From: Fervidobacterium_A thailandense
GTDB taxonomy: Bacteria; Thermotogota; Thermotogae; Thermotogales; Fervidobacteriaceae
Assembly (NCBI RefSeq): GCF_041505935.1
Contig: NZ_CP140110.1
DNA: 64,000 bases
Reading direction: 5' to 3' (one strand)
Shown: positions 50,913 through 57,925 of the stretch, in pieces
Numbering within the stretch: the stretch's first letter is position 1
Layout: every line of letters starts with the position of its first letter
Position numbers and translations under genes: made by a program
The notes under the pieces: model-generated
Databases searched by the model: none
Told to the model about the DNA's origin: nothing
The model's input: the letters and a program-made list of their open reading frames with translations, nothing else

Positions 50913-51866
50913 GTGAATTATAGAAAAGTGGGTAAATGGGGATTGAAAATCAGTGAGCTTTCTTTGGGAAGCTGGCTGACCTTTGGAAATCAACTGGATT
51001 TGAACGCCACACGAGCGATCGTCAGGTACGCTGTCGAGAATGGGGTGAATTTCATAGATACGGCTGAGGCCTACGCAAATGGTATCGCCGAATCGATGCT
51101 CGGAATGATACTTAAAGAGTACCGCAGGGAGGACCTTGTGATTTCCACAAAAATCTTCTGGGGTGGGGATGGACCAAATCAGAAAGGGTTATCCAGAAAG
51201 CACCTGTTGGAAGGTACGTGGAATTCGCTAAAACGACTGCAACTTGATTACGTAGACTTGCTCTACTGTCATAGGCCTGATCCCGAAGTACCAATGGAAG
51301 AAGTTGTCTGGACGATGGACCAAATATGTCGCAGTGGCTTGGCACTTTACTGGGGCACAAGCGAATGGAGTGCGGAAGAAATTGAAAGAGCTCATCAAGT
51401 AGCGAAAGAACTAAATTGTATGCCACCAATTGTGGAGCAACCACAGTATAACTTGATAGTAAAGGAAAGAGTGGAAAAAGAATACGCTCCATTGTACCAA
51501 AAGTACGGCATGGGTACTACAACTTACAGTCCGTTGGCTTCCGGTGTTTTGTCGGGAAAGTACTTAGAAGGTATCCCACAAGGTTCAAGACTCGATCGAT
51601 GGCCGTGGTTGAGGAAGTTACTCGAAGAGCGTGGAATTTTTGAGGAAGAAACCACAAGAAAATTAAAGAGGCTGAAAGAAATTGCCGACGGTCTTGGTGT
51701 AACCATGTCCCAACTGTCCATCGCATGGTGTCTAAAAAATCCCAACGTAAGTAGCGTGATACTCGGTGTGAGCTCACTTGACCAACTAAAAGAGAATCTG
51801 AAAGCCATAGAAGTTAAGGAAAAGATCTCCGACGAGTTGTACAAGGAGCTTTCAGAGATGTTCTGA
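50913..51866 (+). CDS. Aldo/keto reductase (potassium-channel beta-subunit-like group)
   Basis: A 317-residue NADPH-dependent reductase. Catalytic residues in context: Asp and Tyr in FIDTAEAYANG, Lys in ISTKIFWGG, His in LLYCHRPD. The TYSPLASGVLSGKY segment and WGGDGPNQKGLSRKH are typical of the YghZ/Kv-beta group. GTG at 50913 follows GGAGGTGG. Substrate unknown. The fluoride riboswitch promoter lies just downstream. Confidence 0.88.
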   Translation: MNYRKVGKWGLKISELSLGSWLTFGNQLDLNATRAIVRYAVENGVNFIDTAEAYANGIAESMLGMILKEYRREDLVISTKIFWGGDGPNQKGLSRKHLLEGTWNSLKRLQLDYVDLLYCHRPDPEVPMEEVVWTMDQICRSGLALYWGTSEWSAEEIERAHQVAKELNCMPPIVEQPQYNLIVKERVEKEYAPLYQKYGMGTTTYSPLASGVLSGKYLEGIPQGSRLDRWPWLRKLLEERGIFEEETTRKLKRLKEIADGLGVTMSQLSIAWCLKNPNVSSVILGVSSLDQLKENLKAIEVKEKISDELYKELSEMF

Positions 51867-51900
51867 GTTTCCGAATTTCGGAAAACAATGTTCTGTTTTG

Positions 51901-51929
51901 TTGACACTGGGTGCTCACAGGGTTAAAAT
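51901..51929 (+). promoter_or_regulatory. Promoter of the fluoride riboswitch-MutS operon
   Basis: A consensus TTGACA (51901-51906), a 17-nt spacer and TAAAAT (51924-51929) stand 27 nt upstream of the aptamer. Confidence 0.75.
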
Positions 51930-51955
51930 AGAGTCGCAAGGACCGATAATATACC

Positions 51956-52011
51956 GGGTGATGAGGCTCACCCTTAACCGCTCGAAATCTTCGAGCTGAT
52001 GGCCTCTACTG
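51956..52011 (+). ncRNA. Fluoride riboswitch aptamer (crcB motif)
   Basis: The stretch matches the architecture of the crystallised Thermotoga petrophila fluoride aptamer as I recall it. P1 hairpin-side segment GGGTGATGAGGCTCACCC at 51956-51973; AACC linker; P3 hairpin GCTCGAA/TTCGAGC (51980-51986 with 51990-51996); then TGATGGCCTCTACTG (51997-52011). The pseudoknot pairs GAGGC (51963-51967) with GCCTC (52002-52006). Fluoride and Mg2+ binding should stabilise this fold and hold its 3' strand away from the terminator below. The downstream genes are MutS-like, not crcB. Confidence 0.9.
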
Positions 52012-52037
52012 GATATCCAGTAGGGGCCATCTTTGTT
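51999..52037 (+). terminator. Riboswitch-controlled terminator
   Basis: A 14-bp stem (51999-52012 with 52017-52030, one G-T wobble), loop ATAT and then CTTTGTT. Its 5' arm contains the pseudoknot strand of the aptamer, so the two structures exclude each other: an ON switch in fluoride. Confidence 0.85.
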
Positions 52038-52066
52038 AAAGGGGCGTTTTAAAGGGAGGTGTTCGA

Positions 52067-53626
52067 GTGTCAAAGCTCAGTCTGCTTTACAAACACGGCG
52101 TGGGTGAGGTTATGCACGTTCCAAGCGACAGTATCCGGGATCTGATGATAGAGGAATTGATCGAAGAGATCCTCAGAAATGATTACCAAAAAGGAATCGC
52201 AAAGAAATGGTACCTCCAACCGCTTAGGGACGTGGACAACGTTCGCTACAGGCAAGAGATCTTCGACGACTTGATGAAGGATCGGACTTTACTTGAAGGT
52301 TTGAAATCTTTCGTAGAGAAGATGGAAGATGTTCACAGACTCCTCAGAATGACGAGAGAACTCACCTACGACACTAACAAGAAGGGATGGTTTTTGGAGG
52401 CCGCGCTTCGCTACTGTAAAACTGTAGAAGCACTATCCGGACTATTGGAAGGATCAAAATTTGACTCAAGCGGACTTATGAACCTTCGTGAGTACGTCAC
52501 AAATTATGTGGCCTCAGAAAAATTCAGAGTTTTAAAGTTCGAAGCTGAGCAACTGAAAAAGGAACTGAGTAGCTTGAAGTACGTACTTATCCTCCAACCC
52601 GGTCAGGTGACGGTAAAAGAATACGAGGATGAGGAAGAGTATGCGAGTGCCATTGAAAAAACCTTTGAAAAATTCAAACAAGCAGAATGCGATGAAAAGT
52701 ACAGATTTGACCTGAGGAAAGCAACTGGGATGAATCATGTTGAAGCCAGAATTGTCGAGTTCTTGAGAACTATTTATCCGGAAACTTTTCAAATGCTCGA
52801 CAATTTTTACACTCGTCACGCCGATTTCTTGGATGATACCATCGACTCAGTAGCGAAAGAATTGATTTTCTATACAAGCTACTTAAGCTTCTTACAGCAA
52901 CTTAAAGAACGTGGTTTACCCTTTGCTATCCCCAGAGTTAGCACAACGGAGAGAGAAGAGATAGTACTGAACACTTTCGACCCGCTACTTGCGTTGAAAT
53001 CCGGAAAGCATGTTGTCCAGAATGATGTAAACTTGGAACGTGCGGAACGGTTCATGATTATCACAGGCCCCAATCAAGGTGGAAAGACAACCTACGCTCG
53101 CTTGTACGGACTGCTTCACTACCTCGCCGGTCTAGGACTACCGATCCCAGCAAGCAGGGCAAAATTGTTCTTACCTGACGGCATATACACACATTTTGAA
53201 CGAAAAGAAGAGGTCGAAAGTCAGAAGAGTAAGCTGGAGGATGACTTAATTAGGCTTAAGAGTATTTTGGAAAATGTTACTCAGAACAGCGTCGTAATAC
53301 TGAACGAAATATTCTCTTCTGCCGCACTTTACGATGCCACGATTCTCGGAAAAGAATTGCTCAAGAAGTTGATTGATATAGACTGCTACGTTGCTTGGGT
53401 AACTTTTATCGACGAGCTTGCCGAAGTTGAACACGAAAAGATAGTCAGTATGGTAGCACTCGTCTCACCGGAGGATCCTTCGATTAGGACGTTCAAAATC
53501 GAGAGAAGAAAGGTCAAAGGTCGTGCCCATGCAATTTCGATCGCACGGAAGTACGGACTGACTTACGATGACGTAAAGAGGAGGTTCTCGAATGAAAGTT
53601 CAGTTGCTGAACGTAGAGTCAGTTGA
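52067..53626 (+). CDS. MutS-family ATPase A under fluoride riboswitch
   Basis: A 519-residue protein with the helical core/lever region of MutS (about residues 1-300) and the domain V ATPase. Walker A is GPNQGGKT (334-341). The Walker B position reads VVILNE with N413-E414 where MutS proteins have Asp-Glu, followed by IFSSAALYD. It lacks the mismatch-recognition domain, the connector and the MutS2 Smr nuclease domain. GTG start with GGGAGGTG upstream, 30 nt after the riboswitch terminator. It overlaps the next MutS-like gene by 35 nt. Function unknown; a DNA-structure or stress role is only inferred from family and regulation. Confidence 0.88.
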   Translation: MSKLSLLYKHGVGEVMHVPSDSIRDLMIEELIEEILRNDYQKGIAKKWYLQPLRDVDNVRYRQEIFDDLMKDRTLLEGLKSFVEKMEDVHRLLRMTRELTYDTNKKGWFLEAALRYCKTVEALSGLLEGSKFDSSGLMNLREYVTNYVASEKFRVLKFEAEQLKKELSSLKYVLILQPGQVTVKEYEDEEEYASAIEKTFEKFKQAECDEKYRFDLRKATGMNHVEARIVEFLRTIYPETFQMLDNFYTRHADFLDDTIDSVAKELIFYTSYLSFLQQLKERGLPFAIPRVSTTEREEIVLNTFDPLLALKSGKHVVQNDVNLERAERFMIITGPNQGGKTTYARLYGLLHYLAGLGLPIPASRAKLFLPDGIYTHFERKEEVESQKSKLEDDLIRLKSILENVTQNSVVILNEIFSSAALYDATILGKELLKKLIDIDCYVAWVTFIDELAEVEHEKIVSMVALVSPEDPSIRTFKIERRKVKGRAHAISIARKYGLTYDDVKRRFSNESSVAERRVS

Positions 53627-55076
53627 CCAAGGTCAAAAGTTTATCCACTGCTCGAATTGGCTTGACCTTGTCACCGACTTGGGACTGGAACCCATCATCG
53701 ACGTCATGAGTGACGGCGACCATTATTTCAGGACGGTCGTCACCGAAGTCCTTTCGACACCGTTGATAGATCCTCAAGCCATAATCTACCGTCAACAGGC
53801 ACTCAAGGATGCGCTTAAGAACAGAGACGTAGTAAGGAGGTTGTACGAAATACCGATTAAAATCAGAGAACTCAAACGTAAAAACTGGCTTGGAATTCTT
53901 GGGGTTAAAACCCCATCGAACGTACTCCACGGTGCCAGGAACTATTTGGAAATACTCGTCGACGGACTGACCGAGTTACGAAACCTGGCCGATACGCACG
54001 CCGCGAGCTTTGAGTCGACCGCTTTCAAGAACTTCTTTAAGATGATCAAGAACGAACTCAACGACCATTATTTAACGTCCTTACGGAACCACCTGGAAAA
54101 CCTCAAATTCACCGGTGGTGTTCGGGTAATATCGTACCTTGGTCCGGGTTGCGAAGGAACCGGCTACACCTTAGCCACTCCCAACAAAGTTGGAGGGTTG
54201 AAGAAGTTGCTCAAGCGCCCAAAGAGCTATACGATTAAGTTAAATCCTCGAGACGATGCTGGGTTAAACTTCCTTGAGGAACTTCGAAACATTAGCCTAC
54301 AGACTGTTGCGCAAGCAACGGCATGCGCGGCTGAATTCATCGAAAAATTCTTTATGAAGCTCCAGTACGAAACGGCCTTTTACCTTGCATGTATAAACCT
54401 CGCGGACAAAATGAAGGAACTTGGTTTGCCACTAACGTTCCCGGAGCCCTTACAAGCCGACAGCGACCATTTTGAGTTTGAAAACCTCTACAACCTAAGC
54501 CTCGCACTGATTTCAAACACATCGGTGGTACCAAATACCCTTAGGGGAATTGGTAAGCGGTTGTTCGTGATCATGGGAGCTAATAAAGGAGGCAAGACCG
54601 TATTTCTCAGGAGTGTGGGCATCGCGTTTCTGATGATGCAGGCGGGAATGTTCGTCCCTGCCAGCTATTTTACGGCCCCGGTGTGCTACGGTGTGTTCAC
54701 CCACTTTCGGAGGGAAGAGGACAGGAAACTGCAGGCTGGGAAATTCGAGGAAGAACTTGTGCGTATGAGGACGGTACTGGATGACATGAGCCCTCACAGC
54801 CTCTTATTAATGAACGAGTCATTTTCCTCAACGAACGAATACGAGGCTTCCGAAATAGCCTATCAAATCGTCACAGCTCTGATGGAAAACAACGTAACCG
54901 TGTTTTACGTCACACACATGTACGATTTCGCATCCCGTTTCAAAAACTCTACGGAGGTGCTCTTTCTCGAGGCCGAAAGACGGGAAAACGGAGAGAGAAC
55001 CTTTAAAATTATCGAAAGTCACCCAACGTTCACGAGTTACGCTGTTGAACTGTACAAACGGATCTTTGAGTCTTAA
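53592..55076 (+). CDS. MutS-family ATPase B, paired with the upstream paralogue
   Basis: A 494-residue MutS-like protein with core helices and domain V. Walker A is GANKGGKT (329-336), and the Walker B position is LLLMNE with N408-E409, then SFSSTNEYEA and the His-containing VFYVTHMYDF switch. No mismatch-binding or Smr domain is present. Its ATG lies 35 nt inside the end of gene A, in another frame, with a GAGG site before it, so expression is coupled. The two proteins are clearly diverged paralogues and may form a heterodimer. The stop overlaps that of the convergent radical SAM gene. Confidence 0.88.
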   Translation: MKVQLLNVESVDQGQKFIHCSNWLDLVTDLGLEPIIDVMSDGDHYFRTVVTEVLSTPLIDPQAIIYRQQALKDALKNRDVVRRLYEIPIKIRELKRKNWLGILGVKTPSNVLHGARNYLEILVDGLTELRNLADTHAASFESTAFKNFFKMIKNELNDHYLTSLRNHLENLKFTGGVRVISYLGPGCEGTGYTLATPNKVGGLKKLLKRPKSYTIKLNPRDDAGLNFLEELRNISLQTVAQATACAAEFIEKFFMKLQYETAFYLACINLADKMKELGLPLTFPEPLQADSDHFEFENLYNLSLALISNTSVVPNTLRGIGKRLFVIMGANKGGKTVFLRSVGIAFLMMQAGMFVPASYFTAPVCYGVFTHFRREEDRKLQAGKFEEELVRMRTVLDDMSPHSLLLMNESFSSTNEYEASEIAYQIVTALMENNVTVFYVTHMYDFASRFKNSTEVLFLEAERRENGERTFKIIESHPTFTSYAVELYKRIFES

Positions 55077-56023
55077 ACGAGTTTACAAACAAGCGAGTCA
55101 ACTTTTTTCTCATCGAAGTACGCCTGAGCCAAGCAACCGGACATGCACGAGACGTTTCTCAACGAGCACTGCTGACATTTCAGTGGAAGTAAACTTTCAC
55201 TGTTGAACCTTTCCCAGATTTCCTTAAATCGCTCATTTTTAACGTTACCCATGAAGAACTCCGGATTGTATCTGAAGTGACCACACGGGACAACGTTCCC
55301 ATCCACAAGGATCGAGGCGTGCGTCTTACCAGCGGTGCATTCCTCACCCAAGATATTCTCTTCGATATAAAGTGTCACGGTGCCACCGTTCACTTGATAT
55401 TCTTCCAGTTTCCGGGCAACGAATTCAACCATTTCCCTACTGGGTAACAACTTTTCCCTGTTCAACCAACCTCTACCAACAGGAATAAACCTGTCCACGT
55501 ACAAACCGGTGCCAAGTTCTTTGGCTAAAGATAACATATCTTCGATGTAAGAGTAATTGATCTTGTTTACGACAAACAGTAAAGTTACATCAAACCCCGC
55601 TTCCAAGAAGTTCATAATACCACGGTAAGTTCTTTCAAAAGTCCCTTTTCCCCTGACCGCTTCATGTATTTCTGCAACGGGGCCATCCAACGAAACACCT
55701 ATCAACAACTCAGGGATGACCTCTTTAATTTTCGAGACGTATTCCTTTGTCGCGAGCGACGCGTTGGTATTCATCATCATTTGCAATCCTTTGGCCTTAC
55801 CATAAGCCAAGATATCAAGTAGATCAGGTCTCAACATCGGTTCGCCGCCAACGATATCCAAAATCTCGGCTTCAGCCTCAACAAGTTGATCTATAACGCT
55901 TTTAATTTCCTCCGTTGAGAGTTCAACGCGCGATTTCTTTCCTGCGTTGCAATAGCAATGCGCGCATGTATAGTTACATGCGGTCGTAATCTCGTACTCT
56001 ATGTTCTTCGGTCGTTGCCGCAT
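55073..56023 (-). CDS. Radical SAM/SPASM-domain protein
   Basis: A 316-residue iron-sulfur enzyme. The radical SAM cluster motif is C16-x3-C20-x2-C23 (ACNYTCAHCYC), followed by the GGEP motif (DIVGGEPMLRPD). The C-terminal SPASM region has the expected Cys set (GEECTAGKTH, VVPCGHF, LKCQQCSLRNVSCMSGC). This layout is used for peptide modification (RiPP/PqqE-like), heme metabolism and sulfatase maturation. No precursor-peptide gene was seen beside it, so the substrate is unknown. RBS GGAGGAAG precedes the ATG. It lies downstream of tmRNA on the same strand. Confidence 0.88.
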   Translation of the reverse strand: MRQRPKNIEYEITTACNYTCAHCYCNAGKKSRVELSTEEIKSVIDQLVEAEAEILDIVGGEPMLRPDLLDILAYGKAKGLQMMMNTNASLATKEYVSKIKEVIPELLIGVSLDGPVAEIHEAVRGKGTFERTYRGIMNFLEAGFDVTLLFVVNKINYSYIEDMLSLAKELGTGLYVDRFIPVGRGWLNREKLLPSREMVEFVARKLEEYQVNGGTVTLYIEENILGEECTAGKTHASILVDGNVVPCGHFRYNPEFFMGNVKNERFKEIWERFNSESLLPLKCQQCSLRNVSCMSGCLAQAYFDEKKVDSLVCKLV

Positions 56024-56100
56024 AACTCTTCCTCCAGCTCAATTTATTCAGGCGGGCGAATCGGAAGGAGGAAATCCCGCAAGGTAACGTTATAACCTTC

Positions 56101-56462
56101 TGGTGGAGGCGGCGGGAATCGAACCCGCGTCCGAAAGTAAGTCCCCTCGGGCATCTCCGAGCGCAGTCTGTGTTTTAGTTCTCGCCACAACGGCGCCCAC
56201 AGACAGGCTCCGTTGTGACCAGCCTCACTGGCTAAGGTAACTCGGACCGTGAGGCGCAGTCCGGTTACCTGGCTGGCTGGGTCACGCCCAACCACAAGGG
56301 GCCAGCCAACCCTCGTGGTGGACGGCTGCCTTAACTAATTAGGCAGCGAGAGGAACGTATTCGTTGGCACTTATCTTTTCCCTGCCGTTTTTTTACGAGG
56401 ACGGCAGGCAACCTCGGCTCGCTTCCCGAGGAGGCCTACCCCCGTCGAAACCGTTCGCCCCC
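56101..56462 (-). ncRNA. ssrA: tmRNA
   Basis: The minus-strand RNA begins GGGGGCGAACGGTTTCGACG and ends in GCCTCCACCA. The 7-bp acceptor stem pairs (56456-56462 with 56105-56111), with discriminator A and encoded CCA (56101-56103). The tag reading frame at 56342-56368 encodes ANEYVPLAA, followed by TAA at 56339-56341. Total about 362 nt, one-piece form. It rescues stalled ribosomes and tags the peptides for proteolysis. Confidence 0.97.
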
Positions 56463-56540
56463 TCGAAGATTTTTTGCACCTCTCATTAATTTAGACCACT
56501 CATTCTCTCGAAACGTTCGAAGCGGAGGAGCTGATTATCG

Positions 56541-56570
56541 AACAAAAAGGACGATGGAAACCCATCGTCC
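56541..56570 (-). terminator. Terminator of the tRNA operon
   Basis: A perfect 9-bp stem (56549-56557 with 56562-56570) with loop AAAC lies just after tRNA-Leu(GAG) and is followed on the minus strand by five T. Confidence 0.85.
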
Positions 56571-56575
56571 ATCGC

Positions 56576-56663
56576 TGGTGCCGAGGGCGGGACTTGAACC
56601 CGCACGGCCCCAATGGCCGCATGGCCCTCAACCATGTGCGTCTGCCAATTCCGCCACCTCGGC
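56576..56663 (-). tRNA. tRNA-Leu (GAG)
   Basis: 88-nt class II tRNA with acceptor GCCGAGG/CCTCGGC, anticodon stem CATGG/CCATG with loop TTGAGGG giving anticodon GAG, a long variable arm, and encoded CCA. Last of four tRNAs in the operon. Confidence 0.95.
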
Positions 56664-56672
56664 ACTCTCTTC

Positions 56673-56747
56673 TGGAGCGGGTGACGGGTTTCGAACCCGC
56701 GACCCCTTGCTTGGCAAGCAAGTGCTCTACCGCTGAGCTACACCCGC
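56673..56747 (-). tRNA. tRNA-Gly (GCC)
   Basis: 75-nt tRNA with acceptor GCGGGTG/CACCCGC, anticodon loop giving GCC, T arm GGGTTCGAAAC and encoded CCA. Confidence 0.96.
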
Positions 56748-56767
56748 CCAATTATTACCTTCCCGTT

Positions 56768-56856
56768 TGGTGCGAGAGGAGGGATTTGAACCCTCACGGG
56801 GGTTTGGCCCCACTGGATTCTAAGTCCAGCGCGTCTGCCAGTTCCGCCACTCTCGC
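56768..56856 (-). tRNA. tRNA-Leu (UAG)
   Basis: 89-nt class II tRNA with acceptor GCGAGAG/CTCTCGC, anticodon stem CTGGA/TCCAG with loop CTTAGAA giving UAG, a long variable arm and encoded CCA. Confidence 0.95.
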
Positions 56857-56864
56857 ACCGCTAC

Positions 56865-56940
56865 TGGTGACCCGGGCGGGATTCGAACCCGCGACCCCCT
56901 GATTAAAAGTCAGGTGCTCTACCTGCTGAGCTACCAGGTC
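56865..56940 (-). tRNA. tRNA-Lys (UUU)
   Basis: 76-nt tRNA with acceptor GACCTGG/CCGGGTC (one T-G pair), anticodon stem CCTGA/TCAGG with loop CTTTTAA giving UUU, and encoded CCA. First gene of the tRNA operon. Confidence 0.96.
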
Positions 56941-56969
56941 ACCCAGGCCCTTTATCAGTGCCGATATGA

Positions 56970-56998
56970 ATATTACCACACACTCCAAAACGTGTCAA
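56970..56998 (-). promoter_or_regulatory. Promoter of the tRNA operon
   Basis: On the minus strand, consensus TTGACA (56993-56998), a 17-nt spacer ending GTGG, and TAATAT (56970-56975), about 30 nt before tRNA-Lys. Confidence 0.85.
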
Positions 56999-57003
56999 GA
57001 GGA

Positions 57004-57053
57004 TTTTCTACCGAGTCCACGAATAGGTATGGACATACTTACCAGGTAGAAAA
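57004..57053. repeat. Imperfect inverted repeat next to the IS remnant
   Basis: TTTTCTACC (57004-57012) and GGTAGAAAA (57045-57053) form 9-bp arms, with a possible inner GTCCA/TGGAC pairing. It lies between the tRNA promoter and the IS remnant; it may be a terminator or an old transposon end. Confidence 0.4.
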
Positions 57054-57089
57054 ACAAAACAATACAGATGGGGCTCTAAAAAGAATAGA

Positions 57090-57865
57090 GGCTGCCTCCA
57101 TCCTGTTTGATATAATTAAAACGTGTAACATCCCCTTTTATCGTACTACCAAATTCCTTCCAGGATGGGAGGTCAGCCCATGAATATTATATCATACCAC
57201 GAGCTAAGAAAAATATCCCCTCAAAAAGCAAGAGAAGTTGTTCGTAAGGTCTTTGAAGCTAATAACCGGAATGTATCAAAGACTGCAAAGATATTAGGTA
57301 TCGCAAGAGCAACAGTAAGAAGAGCTGTGTACGATTGTTTGGAAGATAAGTCAAGAAGGCCGAAAAACTCTCCTAAGAAGCTAAAATCAGAGTTTGAAGA
57401 CATAATCGTTGAAGAAGCCAAGAGGACAGGATTTAGATACAGAAGATTGTCTACGTATTTGCAGAAGAAATATGGGCTTGTGATAAGTGAAAACACAATA
57501 AAATCGGCCAAATACCACCGAAGGCAAAACATTTGATGGGGGTAATAGAAAACACGCACAGAGCGGATGATGAATACTTTTTGATGATCCATGCGGAAAG
57601 ATGTAGGAGAAAGGAAGAATTTTTAGACAAGGCGCAAAGATGGCAAGACACATGGAACAAAGCCAGACCGAACAACGGGAAAGGGATGAAAGGAATGACG
57701 CCATATGAAAAATTCAGAGAAAGCAAAATAATGGTATCAGGACATGTATACGAATATCCTGTGGTATTACTTGAGGAGGTATTCAGGAAAGTGGGGAGCT
57801 TGTATTATCTTTTCAATAAATTAACTGGTAAATATGTCTTCATCAACTGCCAAAATAGTCATGCG
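57090..57865 (+). mobile_element. Decayed insertion sequence
   Basis: The stretch holds a promoter, a transposase start and a transposase end, but the middle of the catalytic domain is gone. The left limit is set at an inverted-repeat arm (57090-57105) whose partner at 57161-57178 covers the transposase RBS. The right limit is uncertain and lies near the 3' end of the MFS gene. AT-rich codon use differs visibly from the neighbours. No clear terminal inverted repeats or target duplication were found. Confidence 0.6.
57108..57116 (+). promoter_or_regulatory. Promoter of the transposase remnant
   Basis: TGA followed by a perfect TATAAT (57111-57116), extended -10, 64 nt before the transposase ATG and downstream of the left inverted-repeat arm. 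Confidence 0.5.
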
Positions 57866-57925
57866 ATGATGTTGATACGGATTTGGAAAACCTATCTCTT
57901 AACATCCCCCCGTCGAACTCGCTGA
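57180..57925 (+). pseudogene. Transposase with internal deletion (integrase-core type)
   Basis: The first part (57180-57536, 118 residues) carries an N-terminal helix-turn-helix (SKTAKILGIARATVRRAVYD). The second part (about 57540-57820, different frame) matches the end of a DDE integrase core: VIENTHRADDEYFLMIHAER has the catalytic-Glu context, followed by WQDTWNKARPNNGKGMKGMTPYEKF. About 150 residues with the two catalytic Asp are missing between them, so no active enzyme can be made. ATG at 57180 has GGGAGG upstream. The tail runs antisense into the MFS gene end and may not be original. Confidence 0.75.

Noticed and set aside
56060..56100. Possible tmRNA terminator
   Set aside because: Only 5-bp stems without a T-run could be drawn.
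56044..56295. Minus-strand ORF of 83 residues
   Set aside because: It lies in the tmRNA.
56500..56988. Several ORFs on both strands
   Set aside because: They are read through four tRNA genes and their terminator; the repeated GFKSRP/GSNPAR-like stretches come from T-arm sequence.
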